This document shows positions 19,002 to 27,467 of a DNA stretch of 64,000 nucleotides, one piece after another. A program made the translations under genes and the position numbers. The notes below the pieces were generated by a model. That model saw only the letters and a program-made list of their open reading frames with translations. It had not been told where the DNA came from and searched no databases. Every line of letters begins with the position of its first letter. The stretch's first letter is position 1. Source of the DNA: Herbaspirillum sp. Sphag64 (GTDB taxonomy: Bacteria; Pseudomonadota; Gammaproteobacteria; Burkholderiales; Burkholderiaceae_D); assembly GCF_014192645.1 (NCBI RefSeq), contig NZ_JACHYE010000001.1, forward strand, positions 1,009,170 through 1,073,169, written 5' to 3'.

Positions 19002-19559
19002 TTAATGGATTGGATGGCTGCGGAAGTGATCACCCTCTTCACCATCACCACCCTCATCATCGCCGTGGTCATGACCATGGTGATGATGACCATGCGGGCC
19101 ATGTACGTGCTGATGTTCAATTTCTTCCTCAGTGGCGGCGCGGACTTCAGCAACGCTCAGCTCGAATACCAGCGCAATGCCAGCCAGCGGATGATTGCCA
19201 TCGAGGACGACGGTATCTTCGGCAATTTCAGTCACAGTGAAAATCACTGCAGACTGCTGCTCGTCATCTGGCGAGCCTTCAAACTGCATACCAACTTCGA
19301 TCGGCGATGGCAGACGGTTCTTGGGCTCGGTCTTGACCAGATCAGCGTCGTATTCACCGAACGCATCGGCTGGCTCAACCTTGATGGTGGTGTTGTAACC
19401 AGTTTCCTTGCCATCGAGTGCTTCTTCGATCTTGGGCAATGTGTTTTCATAGCCGCCATGGAGGTACACCATTGGCTCACGGCTCTCTTCGATCAATACG
19501 CCCTGCGCATCGGAAAGTTTGTAGTTCACGGAAACTACGGTATTTTTGGCAATCTTCAT
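19002..19559 (-). CDS. slyD: FKBP-type peptidyl-prolyl isomerase, SlyD-like
   Basis: This cytoplasmic prolyl isomerase/chaperone of the SlyD type has 185 residues. An FKBP half-domain (1-70, with YLHGGYENTLPKIEEALDG) leads to an inserted flap domain (about 70-125) and returns to FKBP with LDGNHPLAGIALVFEL. The last 37 residues are rich in His, Asp, Glu and Gly, including a GHHHHGHDHGDD stretch, matching the metal-binding tail through which SlyD delivers nickel or zinc. I start at the ATG at 19559, which has GAAGGGG 5 nt upstream; the frame continues 104 codons further, but without family character. It is divergent from roxA. Confidence 0.92.
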   Translation of the reverse strand: MKIAKNTVVSVNYKLSDAQGVLIEESREPMVYLHGGYENTLPKIEEALDGKETGYNTTIKVEPADAFGEYDADLVKTEPKNRLPSPIEVGMQFEGSPDDEQQSAVIFTVTEIAEDTVVLDGNHPLAGIALVFELSVAEVRAATEEEIEHQHVHGPHGHHHHGHDHGDDEGGDGEEGDHFRSHPIH

Positions 19560-19769
19560 GTATGCCCCTTCTCTGGTATCTGGTTCATCAATCATTGCAG
19601 GTCCTTGAAGCACCGGATTGGCCGGTGGCGACCTGCGCTTGTGCTGCTGGACCGAGCGGCAAGGCCAGACAATGTCTGGCGACCTTGCATTCGGCCTCAA
19701 GAAGGCATGACATGGTAAGTGTGCTGCAATCTGCCCGGCAATTATACCTGTTATCGCCATGCAAACCGG

Positions 19770-19799
19770 CTGCCACGAGGGCCAAGGGGATTCTATAAT
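19770..19799 (+). promoter_or_regulatory. Predicted promoter of roxA, 6 nt from the start codon
   Basis: CTGCCA (19770-19775) and a perfect TATAAT (19794-19799) are separated by 18 nt. The ATG of roxA begins 6 nt after TATAAT, so transcription would start at or next to the ATG, giving a leaderless message. Confidence 0.5.
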
Positions 19800-19805
19800 G
19801 GCATC

Positions 19806-20930
19806 ATGAAAAATTCCCTGACACTGTTTGGCGGCATCAGTCCCGCCGTCTTCCTGCGCGACTATTGGCACAAGAAACCTTTGCTGATTCGCCAGGCCAT
19901 CCCCGGCTTTGCTCCCTTGCTGTCGCGACAGGCCCTGTTTGACCTGGCTGCCCGTGATGATGTTGAATCACGTCTGATCCAGCAACGCGATGACAACTGG
20001 AAAATGGATCATGGCCCGCTTGCCAAACTCCCGCCATTGAAACAGTCCCAATGGACCATGCTGGTACAAGGCGTCAATCTGCATGATGACCAGGCCGATG
20101 ACTTGTTGCGGCAGTTCCGCTTCTTGCCGGATGCACGTCTGGATGACCTGATGATCAGCTATGCCACTGATGGCGGCGGCGTTGGTCCGCATTTTGACTC
20201 CTATGACGTGTTCCTGCTGCAGGCACACGGAAAACGTCGTTGGCAGATCAGTTCGCAGAAGGATTTATCACTGGTGGATGGCATGCCACTAAAGATTCTG
20301 AGCAATTTCCAGGCGGAGCAAGAGTTTGTCCTGGAGCCGGGCGATATGCTCTATATACCACCGCATTACGCCCATGATGGCGTCGCCGTCGGTGAATGCA
20401 TGACCTATTCGATCGGCTTCCGCGCTCCGGCATTCCAGGAACTAGGCGAAGCTTTTCTGCAATTCATGGCCGATTCCATTGATTTACCGGGACGTTATGC
20501 TGATCCGGAACTGAGCGTTACCAAACATCCGGCAGAAATCCCAGCACCGTTGCTGACGCGTGTAACCGAAGAAATCAATAAAATGCGCTTCACGCAGGAT
20601 GACATCACCATCTTCCTTGGTGAATATTTATCCGAGCCGAAGGCATCAGTGTTCTTCGATCCAATCGATAAACCGTTGACTCCTGCCCGCTTTGAGCAGG
20701 CTGCAAAAAAACGTGGCATTCGACTTTCACGCAAGACCAGCATGCTTTACCGCGGCAAACATGTGTTCATCAATGGTGAGTCTTTTGCCGTAGGTCGCGC
20801 TGACAAAACACTTCTGAGCACCCTGGCGGACATGCGACATCTGGACAAATTAGGACTCCAACATGCCTCTCAGGATGTTCTGGAGGCCTTCCATGGCTGG
20901 TATCAGGATGGATGGATCGAGCTTGCATAA
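19806..20930 (+). CDS. roxA: Ribosomal protein L16 arginine hydroxylase (cupin/JmjC oxygenase)
   Basis: This 374-residue iron- and 2-oxoglutarate-dependent oxygenase of the RoxA/YcfD family hydroxylates an arginine of ribosomal protein L16 in E. coli. It has the iron-binding HxD pair (H129, D131) in GPHFDSYDVFLLQ. The distal histidine is H187 or H190 in MLYIPPHYAHDG. WHKKPLLIRQA near the N-terminus is the family's opening motif, and the C-terminal winged-helix-like region is complete. The ATG at 19806 has no Shine-Dalgarno at normal distance but sits 6 nt after TATAAT. It is divergent from the SlyD-type gene. Confidence 0.92.
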   Translation: MKNSLTLFGGISPAVFLRDYWHKKPLLIRQAIPGFAPLLSRQALFDLAARDDVESRLIQQRDDNWKMDHGPLAKLPPLKQSQWTMLVQGVNLHDDQADDLLRQFRFLPDARLDDLMISYATDGGGVGPHFDSYDVFLLQAHGKRRWQISSQKDLSLVDGMPLKILSNFQAEQEFVLEPGDMLYIPPHYAHDGVAVGECMTYSIGFRAPAFQELGEAFLQFMADSIDLPGRYADPELSVTKHPAEIPAPLLTRVTEEINKMRFTQDDITIFLGEYLSEPKASVFFDPIDKPLTPARFEQAAKKRGIRLSRKTSMLYRGKHVFINGESFAVGRADKTLLSTLADMRHLDKLGLQHASQDVLEAFHGWYQDGWIELA

Positions 20931-21058
20931 ACGTGTGCAAAAAACGCTGTTTTTCACTACGTAACTCTGGAGTGAAAGCCGCAAACCTGCATGGAGACAG
21001 GCCTGACGCCAAGCTGACAAAGGTCAGCGAAATCTTACAAATGCTTACAGAAACGAAT

Positions 21059-21074
21059 AATTCACATGTGAATT
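21059..21074. promoter_or_regulatory. 16-bp perfect palindrome near the lipoprotein promoter
   Basis: AATTCACATGTGAATT is a perfect palindrome lying 14 nt before TATAAT, so it covers the -35 region. This is the expected position of a repressor or activator site. The regulator is not recognised. Confidence 0.55.
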
Positions 21075-21088
21075 TTCGAAAAGTTGGC

Positions 21089-21094
21089 TATAAT
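21089..21094 (+). promoter_or_regulatory. Consensus -10 (TATAAT) of the lipoprotein gene
   Basis: A perfect TATAAT lies 119 nt before the start codon. The -35 region is poor and is overlaid by the palindrome at 21059-21074. The transcript would have a leader of about 110 nt containing the second palindrome. Confidence 0.55.
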
Positions 21095-21158
21095 GTTGGG
21101 CTGGAAAGCTTTCGTTGTTTGGTGAAAGTACGAAGCGGCGAAAACATCCTGTAGAGCG

Positions 21159-21176
21159 ATAATTACCGGTAATTAT
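21159..21176. repeat. 18-bp perfect palindrome in the lipoprotein leader
   Basis: ATAATTACCGGTAATTAT is perfectly self-complementary and lies 37 nt upstream of the start codon. In RNA it would form a hairpin close to the ribosome-binding site; as DNA it could bind a dimeric protein. Confidence 0.55.
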
Positions 21177-21213
21177 TCATCGCAAAATTTTGATTATTAT
21201 TGAAGGAATATTC

Positions 21214-21456
21214 ATGAAAAAGACTCTGTTGATCGCATCTTTGTTGGCTGTTGCTCTGGCAGCTTGCGGTAAAAAAGAAGAAGCACCTGCACCAGCACCA
21301 GCACCAGCAGCTGAAGCTCCAGCAGCACCAGCAGCAGCTCCAGCAGCTGACGCACCTGCAGCAGCCCCAGCAGCAGCTCCAGCAGCTGACGCAGCAGCTC
21401 CTGCTGCAGCACCAGCAGCTGACGCAGCTAAGCCAGCTGACGCACCAGCAAAATAA
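21214..21456 (+). CDS. Small Ala/Pro-rich lipoprotein
   Basis: This 80-residue precursor has a short lipoprotein signal peptide with lipobox LAAC (lipidated cysteine C18) followed by GKKEE. The mature part is almost entirely Ala, Pro, Asp and Lys, in imperfect repeats of PAAAPAADA. It has no folded-domain character and may be an extended spacer or cell-wall-associated surface peptide. The ATG at 21214 has GAAGGA 6 nt upstream. The gene has a clear promoter and terminator of its own and so appears to be a single-gene unit, probably well expressed. Similar Ala/Pro-rich short lipoproteins are common in this order; none that I know has an assigned function. Confidence 0.85.
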   Translation: MKKTLLIASLLAVALAACGKKEEAPAPAPAPAAEAPAAPAAAPAADAPAAAPAAAPAADAAAPAAAPAADAAKPADAPAK

Positions 21457-21469
21457 TCAACTGATTATT
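21452..21469. repeat. Inverted repeat spanning the lipoprotein stop codon
   Basis: AATAATCA and TGATTATT pair perfectly across AC. The TAA stop codon lies in the left arm. It sits directly before the terminator hairpin. Confidence 0.5.
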
Positions 21470-21470
21470 G

Positions 21471-21499
21471 AAAAAGCCGACCAGTGGTCGGCTTTTTTT
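21471..21499 (+). terminator. Intrinsic terminator of the lipoprotein gene
   Basis: AAAAAGCCGACCA-GTGGTCGGCTTTTTTT forms a near-perfect hairpin with a long T run. It can also serve the minus-strand yycJ gene that ends at 21536. Confidence 0.9.
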
Positions 21500-21535
21500 A
21501 TGCCTGCTCGCCTGATTCGCTTCGCGGAATCAAAT

Positions 21536-22345
21536 TCAAGCAATCACTATCCAGTCGAACCCCTGCTCCTGACAGGCGATCATGACCTCGGCAGAATGCT
21601 GATCAAGTGCAGTCGTGAGCGCAGCGCGTGCCAGATCTGGCGTATTGTTCTTGAGACTCAAATGTGCGCCCACCACCATCTTGAGCCTGTGCTTGTCGAG
21701 TGCAGCCAATATCTCCGCACTGATATCATTGGCCAGGTGACCGTAAGGACCACCAATACGCCGCTTTAACGACGGCGGATACACTGAGTCGGCCAGCATC
21801 TGCCGATCATGGTTACACTCCAGTACCAAAGCATCACAGCCTCCCAGTGCCTGCAACAGATGCCCGGTCGACTGACCTGCATCAGTCAACACACCTAATT
21901 TGCAGTCGCCATCGGTAGCAACGAACTGCACCGGCTCTCTGGCATCGTGCGGCACGGTATAGGGCTGCAGTGTCAGATCACCAATGCGGAATGCCTCACT
22001 GTCACGACAGAAATGCAGATCGACATCCTTGCAGACTGATGCACCGACCGCTTGAAAGGTGCCATAAGTCAGCCATACTGGAATTTCATAACGACGTGCA
22101 AATTTGAATACACCACCAACGTGGTCGGCATGCTCATGGGTGACCACGATACCAGAGATATCCTCGGGCGTTCTACCAAGCCGGCTCAGACGATGTTGGG
22201 TTTCCTTGATGCTGAAACCACAGTCGAGCATGACCGTGGTGCATCGGTGTTGAGTAGATTCACTATCAGAATTACCTCCAGGATCAGAGGTAGAAATGAG
22301 GAGCGAATTGCCTTCGCTGCCACTGCCCAGACTTGCAAATTTCAA
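21536..22345 (-). CDS. Metallo-beta-lactamase-fold hydrolase, YycJ/WalJ type
   Basis: This 269-residue MBL-fold hydrolase has the metal-binding motif THEHADH (H70, H72, D74, H75) after the typical FASLGSGSEGNSLLI opening. Relatives (YycJ/WalJ) are single-domain hydrolases, probably nucleases or phosphodiesterases. The initiation codon appears to be TTG at 22345, with a GGGG stretch 9 nt upstream. No in-frame ATG gives the conserved N-terminus. The region 18-32 carries a short polar insertion (Asp, Gly, Ser-rich). It follows bamC by 61 nt, completing a dapA-bamC-yycJ operon. Confidence 0.88.
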   Translation of the reverse strand: MKFASLGSGSEGNSLLISTSDPGGNSDSESTQHRCTTVMLDCGFSIKETQHRLSRLGRTPEDISGIVVTHEHADHVGGVFKFARRYEIPVWLTYGTFQAVGASVCKDVDLHFCRDSEAFRIGDLTLQPYTVPHDAREPVQFVATDGDCKLGVLTDAGQSTGHLLQALGGCDALVLECNHDRQMLADSVYPPSLKRRIGGPYGHLANDISAEILAALDKHRLKMVVGAHLSLKNNTPDLARAALTTALDQHSAEVMIACQEQGFDWIVIA

Positions 22346-22406
22346 CAGTGGCCCCGCGAAGACAATCTTGACGAACGAATTTCGATAACAACAATGACAA
22401 TAATGA

Positions 22407-23573
22407 TTACTTCAGCTGGTCGTTCAGCAATCCAAGAATGCTGTCAGCTGCTTCTGATACTTCCTGCTTGCCGTCGTTATTTTGAACAATGATCATGCTG
22501 TTGTCGCCGCTAGGCTTGACCAGAATCTGGTAGCGCGCAGCCTGTTTGTCCTTGTCTTTGGTCGTAAAGACACGTGCAAAGAAACCACGGTCATCCTTGG
22601 CCTTGGCATCCGTATTCTGATCAACATAGCGAACAAAATAAATGCCCTTGGTGCGATCACGATCTTCCACGGTAAAGCCGACACGATCCAGCGCCAGACC
22701 AACACGACGCCATGCACGGTCAAAGCTTTCATCCACCTGAACAGTCGACCCATTGGCTGTCTTGAGCAAATGGGAGCGTGCCTGTACTGCAGGTGCGCTC
22801 GCGACAGCTGCCTTCGCCTTTTCCTGCTCGGCACCCAGACGCACCATCAGACGCGACAGGAATTCAGCTTCCAGCCCCGGATCCGAAGGACGTGTAGTCC
22901 AAACCGAAGTTTCCTTGGATTGTCCAGTCAACACCTCTACTGCGCCGCGATGACTGATGAAAATTTCGGTGGTGCCGTTTGCACCGCGCTCAAGGCGCGT
23001 GCGGAATTTGTCACGCTCGCCGGTCGAATACAGCGAGTCAAACACTTTACCCAGGGTATTACGGATAAAGTCCTGGGGGATTTTGGCACGATTTTCTGCC
23101 CAGTCAGTTTCCATCACACCAGTATCAGGAGACTCCACATTGATCAGGAATCCAGAGTCTTGCCAGAAATCCTTGATCTCCGGCCACAATTGTTCTGGCG
23201 ATTTGTTGACGACCAGCCAGCGCTGTGTACCGTCACGCTCAATACGGATATCCCCCTTGGACGCCGGTGCCACGGCAGCCGGTTCATTCGAAGGTGCAGC
23301 CGCCGCCTGCTGCTGATTGAAGCTCGATGCAGTAGCAACACCCTTGGCTGCGTCCGGCAGGGCGTAACGGTTGTCTCGCTGCAACTGGGTCAAGTCAGGT
23401 GGTACCTCCAGGCGCGGTGTCTGCACCTTGTCCGCACTCTTGTAATCGATACGATCACCTTCCAGCATGTTGTTGACAGAGCTACATCCTGCCAGTGTGA
23501 TGAGCGCCAGCGCGATCAAACTACGTTGCGGGAAAAGGTGTGAAACAGAGTGAACGTTCTTGCGAATTGTCAT
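22407..23573 (-). CDS. bamC: Outer-membrane assembly lipoprotein BamC
   Basis: BamC (NlpB) is a lipoprotein of the BAM complex that inserts beta-barrel proteins into the outer membrane. The 388-residue precursor has a signal peptide with lipobox LAGC (C30) and the unstructured N-terminal stretch that contacts BamD (DYKSADKVQTPRLEVPPDLT). Two helix-grip domains follow, at about 105-230 and 265-385. A Gln/Ala-rich linker (85-105) is longer than in E. coli, where the protein has 344 residues. It lies between dapA and yycJ, an arrangement shared with many proteobacteria. Confidence 0.9.
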   Translation of the reverse strand: MTIRKNVHSVSHLFPQRSLIALALITLAGCSSVNNMLEGDRIDYKSADKVQTPRLEVPPDLTQLQRDNRYALPDAAKGVATASSFNQQQAAAAPSNEPAAVAPASKGDIRIERDGTQRWLVVNKSPEQLWPEIKDFWQDSGFLINVESPDTGVMETDWAENRAKIPQDFIRNTLGKVFDSLYSTGERDKFRTRLERGANGTTEIFISHRGAVEVLTGQSKETSVWTTRPSDPGLEAEFLSRLMVRLGAEQEKAKAAVASAPAVQARSHLLKTANGSTVQVDESFDRAWRRVGLALDRVGFTVEDRDRTKGIYFVRYVDQNTDAKAKDDRGFFARVFTTKDKDKQAARYQILVKPSGDNSMIIVQNNDGKQEVSEAADSILGLLNDQLK

Positions 23574-23638
23574 ATCGTTACAATGAAAAGCGGATTCGGG
23601 TTCAAGGGTAAACGACGTTGCCGTTTAGCTCTAATCAA

Positions 23639-24517
23639 TTATTTAAATACAGCGGATTCGCGCAATGCTGCACGCACGGTATCGTGGAAGGATGCATCCA
23701 GCGGTGCCAGCGGCAAACGCAATCCAGATTCTATCAATCCCATTTCCATCATGGCCCATTTGACTGGAACCGGATTGGGCTCGACGAATAACTTGTTATG
23801 CAGTGGCAACAGTTTGTTGTTCAGCGCGATCGTCATCGCCACATCGCCATTCATTGCGGCAACACACAAGTCATGCATATCACGCGGCGCGACATTGGCG
23901 GTTACCGAAATATTGCCCTGGCCACCATACAGCATCAGTGCAAAGGCAGTCGGATCATCGCCTGAATAAACCGCAAAGGATTTAGGCGCCAGACGGATCA
24001 GATCAGTACCACGACCAAGATTGCCGGTCGCATCCTTGACGCCGACAATGCCATCGACCTGTGCCAGGCGCAAAATGGTCTCATTGCTCATATCGGCAAC
24101 AGTGCGTCCTGGGACGTTGTACAGGATCACTGGAAGATCAACCGATTCGGCGATTTTCTTGAAATGCTGATACATCCCCTCCTGGGTTGGACGGTTGTAG
24201 TAAGGCACAACCTGCAACGACGCATCGGCACCGACCTGCTTGGCAAATGCGGTCAGTTCGATCGCTTCAGAGGTGGAATTGCCACCCGTGCCGGCGATGA
24301 TAGGAATGCGTTTAGCCGTGTGCTCGACCGCCACTTTGATGAGTTCGGCATGCTCTTCAACCGAAACCGTTGGCGATTCGCCTGTGGTGCCGACAATCAC
24401 GATGCTGTCGGTACCCTCGGCGATATGCCAGTCAATCAATTTGCGCAGGCCCGGGAAATCGAGACTGCCATCCGGATGCATCGGCGTGACGATGGCGACT
24501 ATGCTGCCCTTGATCAT
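23639..24517 (-). CDS. dapA: 4-Hydroxy-tetrahydrodipicolinate synthase
   Basis: DapA condenses pyruvate with aspartate semialdehyde in lysine and diaminopimelate synthesis. The 292-residue TIM-barrel protein has the substrate-binding GTTGES motif, [20 protein letters not shown] with the catalytic tyrosine-bearing region, and GVKDATGNL with the Schiff-base lysine near residue 163. Length matches E. coli. Its aspartate-semialdehyde substrate is made by Asd, encoded at 46-47 kb in this window. It is the first gene of the dapA-bamC-yycJ group; a TACAAT -10-like hexamer lies about 45 nt upstream. Confidence 0.96.
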   Translation of the reverse strand: MIKGSIVAIVTPMHPDGSLDFPGLRKLIDWHIAEGTDSIVIVGTTGESPTVSVEEHAELIKVAVEHTAKRIPIIAGTGGNSTSEAIELTAFAKQVGADASLQVVPYYNRPTQEGMYQHFKKIAESVDLPVILYNVPGRTVADMSNETILRLAQVDGIVGVKDATGNLGRGTDLIRLAPKSFAVYSGDDPTAFALMLYGGQGNISVTANVAPRDMHDLCVAAMNGDVAMTIALNNKLLPLHNKLFVEPNPVPVKWAMMEMGLIESGLRLPLAPLDASFHDTVRAALRESAVFK

Positions 24518-24606
24518 GATGTTAATGCGTAGAAAGTAATACGTTGAAAGGGAAAAAGTCCGATTGTAGCGGATCGCCGCAACTACCGGTCATTTTGTTC
24601 AAGTTT

Positions 24607-24630
24607 CCCGGGCTCGACCTACAGCCCGGG
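24607..24630 (-). terminator. GC-rich hairpin after trpS
   Basis: CCCGGGCT and AGCCCGGG pair perfectly across an 8-nt loop, 25 nt beyond the trpS stop on the minus strand. No T run follows, so it is a weak intrinsic terminator or a transcript-end stabiliser. Confidence 0.5.
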
Positions 24631-24654
24631 CGATTTACAACCGTGGCAATCAGC

Positions 24655-25854
24655 TCAATAACCGAGACCCATTGCCTCACGTACATCGCGCATGGTGTCT
24701 TGCGCCAGCTTGCGCGCATGATCGCAACCGTCCGCAATAATCGCACGAACCAGCGATGGATCGTCAAGATATTGCTGTGCGCGCTCAAGCATTGGCTGCT
24801 GTTCCTTGAGAATGGCATCGATGACCGGCTGCTTGCATTCGATACAGCCAATACCCGCCGAACGACAGCCCTTGTCAGCCCATTGCCGGGTAGCGTCATC
24901 GGAGTAGACCAGATGGAATTGCCAGACCGGACATTTACCCGGATCGCCCGCATCGGTGCGACGCACACGCTGTGGATCAGTTGGCATGGTCCGAACCTTC
25001 TTGGTCACGGAGTCCTTGTCTTCGCGCAGCGCAATCGCATTACCGTAGCTCTTCGACATTTTCGCGCCATCCAGTCCAGGCAGGCGGGATGCATCCGTCA
25101 GCAATGCCTGTGGTTCAGTCAGGATCAACTTGCGGCTGCCTTCCAGATAGCCAAACAGACGCTCACGATCAATCATAGAGAGATTCTGGGCATCGTCGAG
25201 CATCGCCTTGGCCTGCTCCAGCGCCTCTTCGTTACCTTGCTCCTGAAATTCGGTACGCAGTTCAAAGTATAACTTGGAGCGTTTGCTGCCAAGCTTTTTG
25301 ACCGCTTCGCGCGCCTTTTCCTCGAAGCCTTTTTCCTTGCCGTAAAGATGATTAAAGCGGCGCGAAATTTCCCGCATCATTTCGATATGAGGAATCTGGT
25401 CTTCACCTACCGGTACTTGGCTGGCACGATAAATCAGTACATCGGCAGCCTGCAACAGCGGATACCCTAGAAACCCGTAGGTCGCCAGATCACGGTCGTT
25501 GAGCTTTTCCTGCTGATCCTTGTAGGTCGGCACGCGCTCCAGCCAACCCAGCGGTGTCGCCATCGACAACAACAAATGCAACTCGGCATGCTCAGGTACA
25601 CGCGACTGAATGAACAGCGTCGACTGGGACGGATCGACACCGGCTGCGAGCCAGTCGATCACCATTTCCCATGTGCTGTGCTCGATGACGCTTGGATCAT
25701 CGTAATGAGTCGTCAGGGCGTGCCAGTCAGCCACGAAGAACAGACAGGGCAACTCGGATTGCAGTCTTACCCAGTTTTTCAGAGCGCCGTGATAGTGGCC
25801 CAGATGGAGCGCACCTGTAGGACGCATACCGGAAACAACGCGATCAGGGTACAT
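24655..25854 (-). CDS. trpS: Tryptophanyl-tRNA synthetase
   Basis: This class I aminoacyl-tRNA synthetase charges tRNA-Trp. The HIGH-like motif is GALHLGHYHG (about 14-23) and the KMSKS loop is exactly KMSKS (265-269). It has 399 residues, about 65 more than E. coli TrpS. The extra length is a charged helical insertion (about 170-215) between the two signature motifs, seen in many beta- and gammaproteobacterial TrpS. Its start lies 9 nt after the stop of the M50 protease gene, so the two are co-transcribed. Confidence 0.96.
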   Translation of the reverse strand: MYPDRVVSGMRPTGALHLGHYHGALKNWVRLQSELPCLFFVADWHALTTHYDDPSVIEHSTWEMVIDWLAAGVDPSQSTLFIQSRVPEHAELHLLLSMATPLGWLERVPTYKDQQEKLNDRDLATYGFLGYPLLQAADVLIYRASQVPVGEDQIPHIEMMREISRRFNHLYGKEKGFEEKAREAVKKLGSKRSKLYFELRTEFQEQGNEEALEQAKAMLDDAQNLSMIDRERLFGYLEGSRKLILTEPQALLTDASRLPGLDGAKMSKSYGNAIALREDKDSVTKKVRTMPTDPQRVRRTDAGDPGKCPVWQFHLVYSDDATRQWADKGCRSAGIGCIECKQPVIDAILKEQQPMLERAQQYLDDPSLVRAIIADGCDHARKLAQDTMRDVREAMGLGY

Positions 25855-25863
25855 GATGATTAT

Positions 25864-26547
25864 TTAGAGTGAATTAAACAACAACGAAAACAGAATGGGG
25901 AATGATAACGGGGTTATCAGGCTCAGGAACCAGCAGGCAGCGTAAATCAGCGGAAACATCCACCAGGTGTAAATAACGTTGAAGAACACCAGCGCCATGA
26001 CAATAAAAAATCCATAGGGCTCAATCTGGGCAAACTTATAGGCATAACGATTCGGCAGCAAACTGGTCAACACACGACCACCATCAAGCGGCGGGATCGG
26101 GAACAGGTTGAATGCCATCATGACCAGATTGGTAAAAATACCTGCCCTGGCCATTTTCAGGAAGAAAGGCTCCTGCACACCGACCACTACCATCAGGTAG
26201 ATAGCGTAAGTCCACAGTACTGCCATGATCAGATTGGCAGCGGGACCTGCCAGTGCCACCCAGGCCATATCGCGTTTGGGTTTGCGCAATTTGCCAAAAT
26301 CCAGCGGCACCGGCTTGGCATAACCAAACAGAAATTTACCGCCGGAAACCAGATACAACAGCACAGGAATGACGAGTGTACCGAACGGATCAATGTGCTT
26401 GGCGGGATTGAGGCTCATGCGCCCCATCATGTAGGCGGTGGTATCACCAAAGTATTTAGCCGCATAGGCGTGCGCGGCCTCGTGCAAGGTAATGGCAAAT
26501 AATACGGGGAGCGCATAGACTGCGACAGTCTGGATAAGATCATTCAT
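25864..26547 (-). CDS. Site-2-type (M50) membrane metalloprotease
   Basis: This 227-residue membrane protein of the M50 family has HEAAH (H22, E23, H26) in the first hydrophobic segment and the third zinc ligand in NLFPIPPLDGGR (D155). Five to six hydrophobic helices are visible. The short form without PDZ or CBS domains is widespread in bacteria and usually lies beside trpS in this group. Substrates are unknown; site-2 proteases cut transmembrane segments of regulatory proteins. It is the first gene of the pair with trpS. A TAAAAT hexamer lies 8 nt before its ATG. Confidence 0.9.
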   Translation of the reverse strand: MNDLIQTVAVYALPVLFAITLHEAAHAYAAKYFGDTTAYMMGRMSLNPAKHIDPFGTLVIPVLLYLVSGGKFLFGYAKPVPLDFGKLRKPKRDMAWVALAGPAANLIMAVLWTYAIYLMVVVGVQEPFFLKMARAGIFTNLVMMAFNLFPIPPLDGGRVLTSLLPNRYAYKFAQIEPYGFFIVMALVFFNVIYTWWMFPLIYAACWFLSLITPLSFPILFSLLFNSL

Positions 26548-26759
26548 GGGTGCGAATTTTAGCAGAGGGGCTGCCAGCAGCCGCGCAAAAATCAGCGCGT
26601 GCTATTTACAGAGAAGCATTTCAGCCGAAAATGAGCTTATCTTTTAGCTTATCTATACGCTTGTCGATAGGCTTGCAACGATACCAACATGTATCGCCAT
26701 TGCAATTTCATTTTCACTCGGACACACTACGTACAAGACAGAAACTTTCTTCCTGGAAA

Positions 26760-27386
26760 TTAAAAACCAAATGCTGCAGCATCCCCGCGCCCCTGGCGCA
26801 ATAACAGTGGTTCATCATCATTGCTCAGGTCAATCACTGTCGTCGGCTCAAGGCTACAGGCGCCGCTATCGATCACCAGTTCAATCTGCTTCTCCAGACG
26901 TTCGCGTATATCGTCAGCATTGGTCAAGGGTTCTTTCTGATCCGGCAAAATCAACGTGGTCCCCAGCAAAGGTTGGCGCAATTCTTCCAGCAACGCATGA
27001 GCAATCCGGTTTTCCGGCACTCTTAAACCAATGGTCTTGCGAGAGGGATGACTAAGACGGCGCGGCACTTCCTTGGTGGCTTCCAGAATGAATGTGTAAG
27101 GTCCCGGCGTGGCCGCCTTGAGCAAACGATATTGCCGATTGTCGACCTTGGCATATTGTGCAATTTCACTCAGGTCGCGACACAACAGGGTGAGATGATG
27201 CTTGTCATCCACACCACGAATGCGCCGCACACGTTCCACAGCATCTTTGTTATCAAGTTGACAAACCAGTGCGTAACACGAGTCGGTCGGCAGCGCGACG
27301 ATACCGCCGGCATTGATGATCTGTGCCGCCTGCTTGATCAATCGGAGCTGCGGATTATCAGGGTGAATTTCAAAAAACTGACTCAT
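26760..27386 (-). CDS. yciO: YciO (Sua5/YrdC) family protein
   Basis: This 208-residue protein of the YrdC fold binds ATP and double-stranded RNA. It aligns with E. coli YciO from its first residues (MSQFFEIHPDNP) through PTDSCYAL, CRDLSEIAQYA, KEVPRRLSHPSRKTIGLR and PTTVIDLS. True TsaC/Sua5 make threonylcarbamoyl-AMP for the tRNA t6A modification. YciO is a paralogue with weaker or uncertain activity in that step, so I use the YciO name. I start at 27386 by that alignment; 8 more codons are open upstream. The gene precedes the M50-trpS pair by 213 nt, in which I see no feature. Confidence 0.9.
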   Translation of the reverse strand: MSQFFEIHPDNPQLRLIKQAAQIINAGGIVALPTDSCYALVCQLDNKDAVERVRRIRGVDDKHHLTLLCRDLSEIAQYAKVDNRQYRLLKAATPGPYTFILEATKEVPRRLSHPSRKTIGLRVPENRIAHALLEELRQPLLGTTLILPDQKEPLTNADDIRERLEKQIELVIDSGACSLEPTTVIDLSNDDEPLLLRQGRGDAAAFGF

Positions 27387-27425
27387 GCGTCTTTCTGCAA
27401 ATGAACTCAACAGGCTTATAAAGGC

Positions 27426-27449
27426 AAAACGGCGGCTTAACGCCGCCGT
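27426..27449 (-). terminator. Intrinsic terminator of htpX
   Basis: ACGGCGGC and GCCGCCGT pair across a 5-nt loop just after the htpX stop, followed by a short T4 run on the minus strand. Confidence 0.75.
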
Positions 27450-27467
27450 CTTGTCAGATTACTACTT

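Larger units (their letters stand above)
20931..21213. other. Upstream region of the lipoprotein gene with two perfect palindromes
   Basis: This 283-nt region holds the promoter of the small lipoprotein gene and two palindromes (listed separately). There is no credible gene. Confidence 0.6.

Noticed and set aside
19005-19718. 237-codon hydrophobic open frame antisense to the SlyD-type gene
   Set aside because: The apparent Met/Val-rich membrane helix is the His/Asp-rich tail of the isomerase read on the other strand.
21059-21074. CRP site at the lipoprotein promoter
   Set aside because: TCACA and TGTGA are present but adjacent and in everted order, not TGTGA-N6-TCACA.
22482-23543. 353-codon open frame antisense to bamC
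   Set aside because: Overlaps all of bamC, which has a lipobox and normal domains; the opposite frame looks random.
24544-25272. 242-codon open frame antisense to trpS
   Set aside because: trpS carries both synthetase motifs on the other strand; no evidence for overlap coding.
26548-26759. Leaderless start for the M50 protease gene (TAAAAT 8 nt before ATG)
   Set aside because: The -10 match is imperfect and no -35 is found at 16-18 nt, unlike roxA and wrbA.
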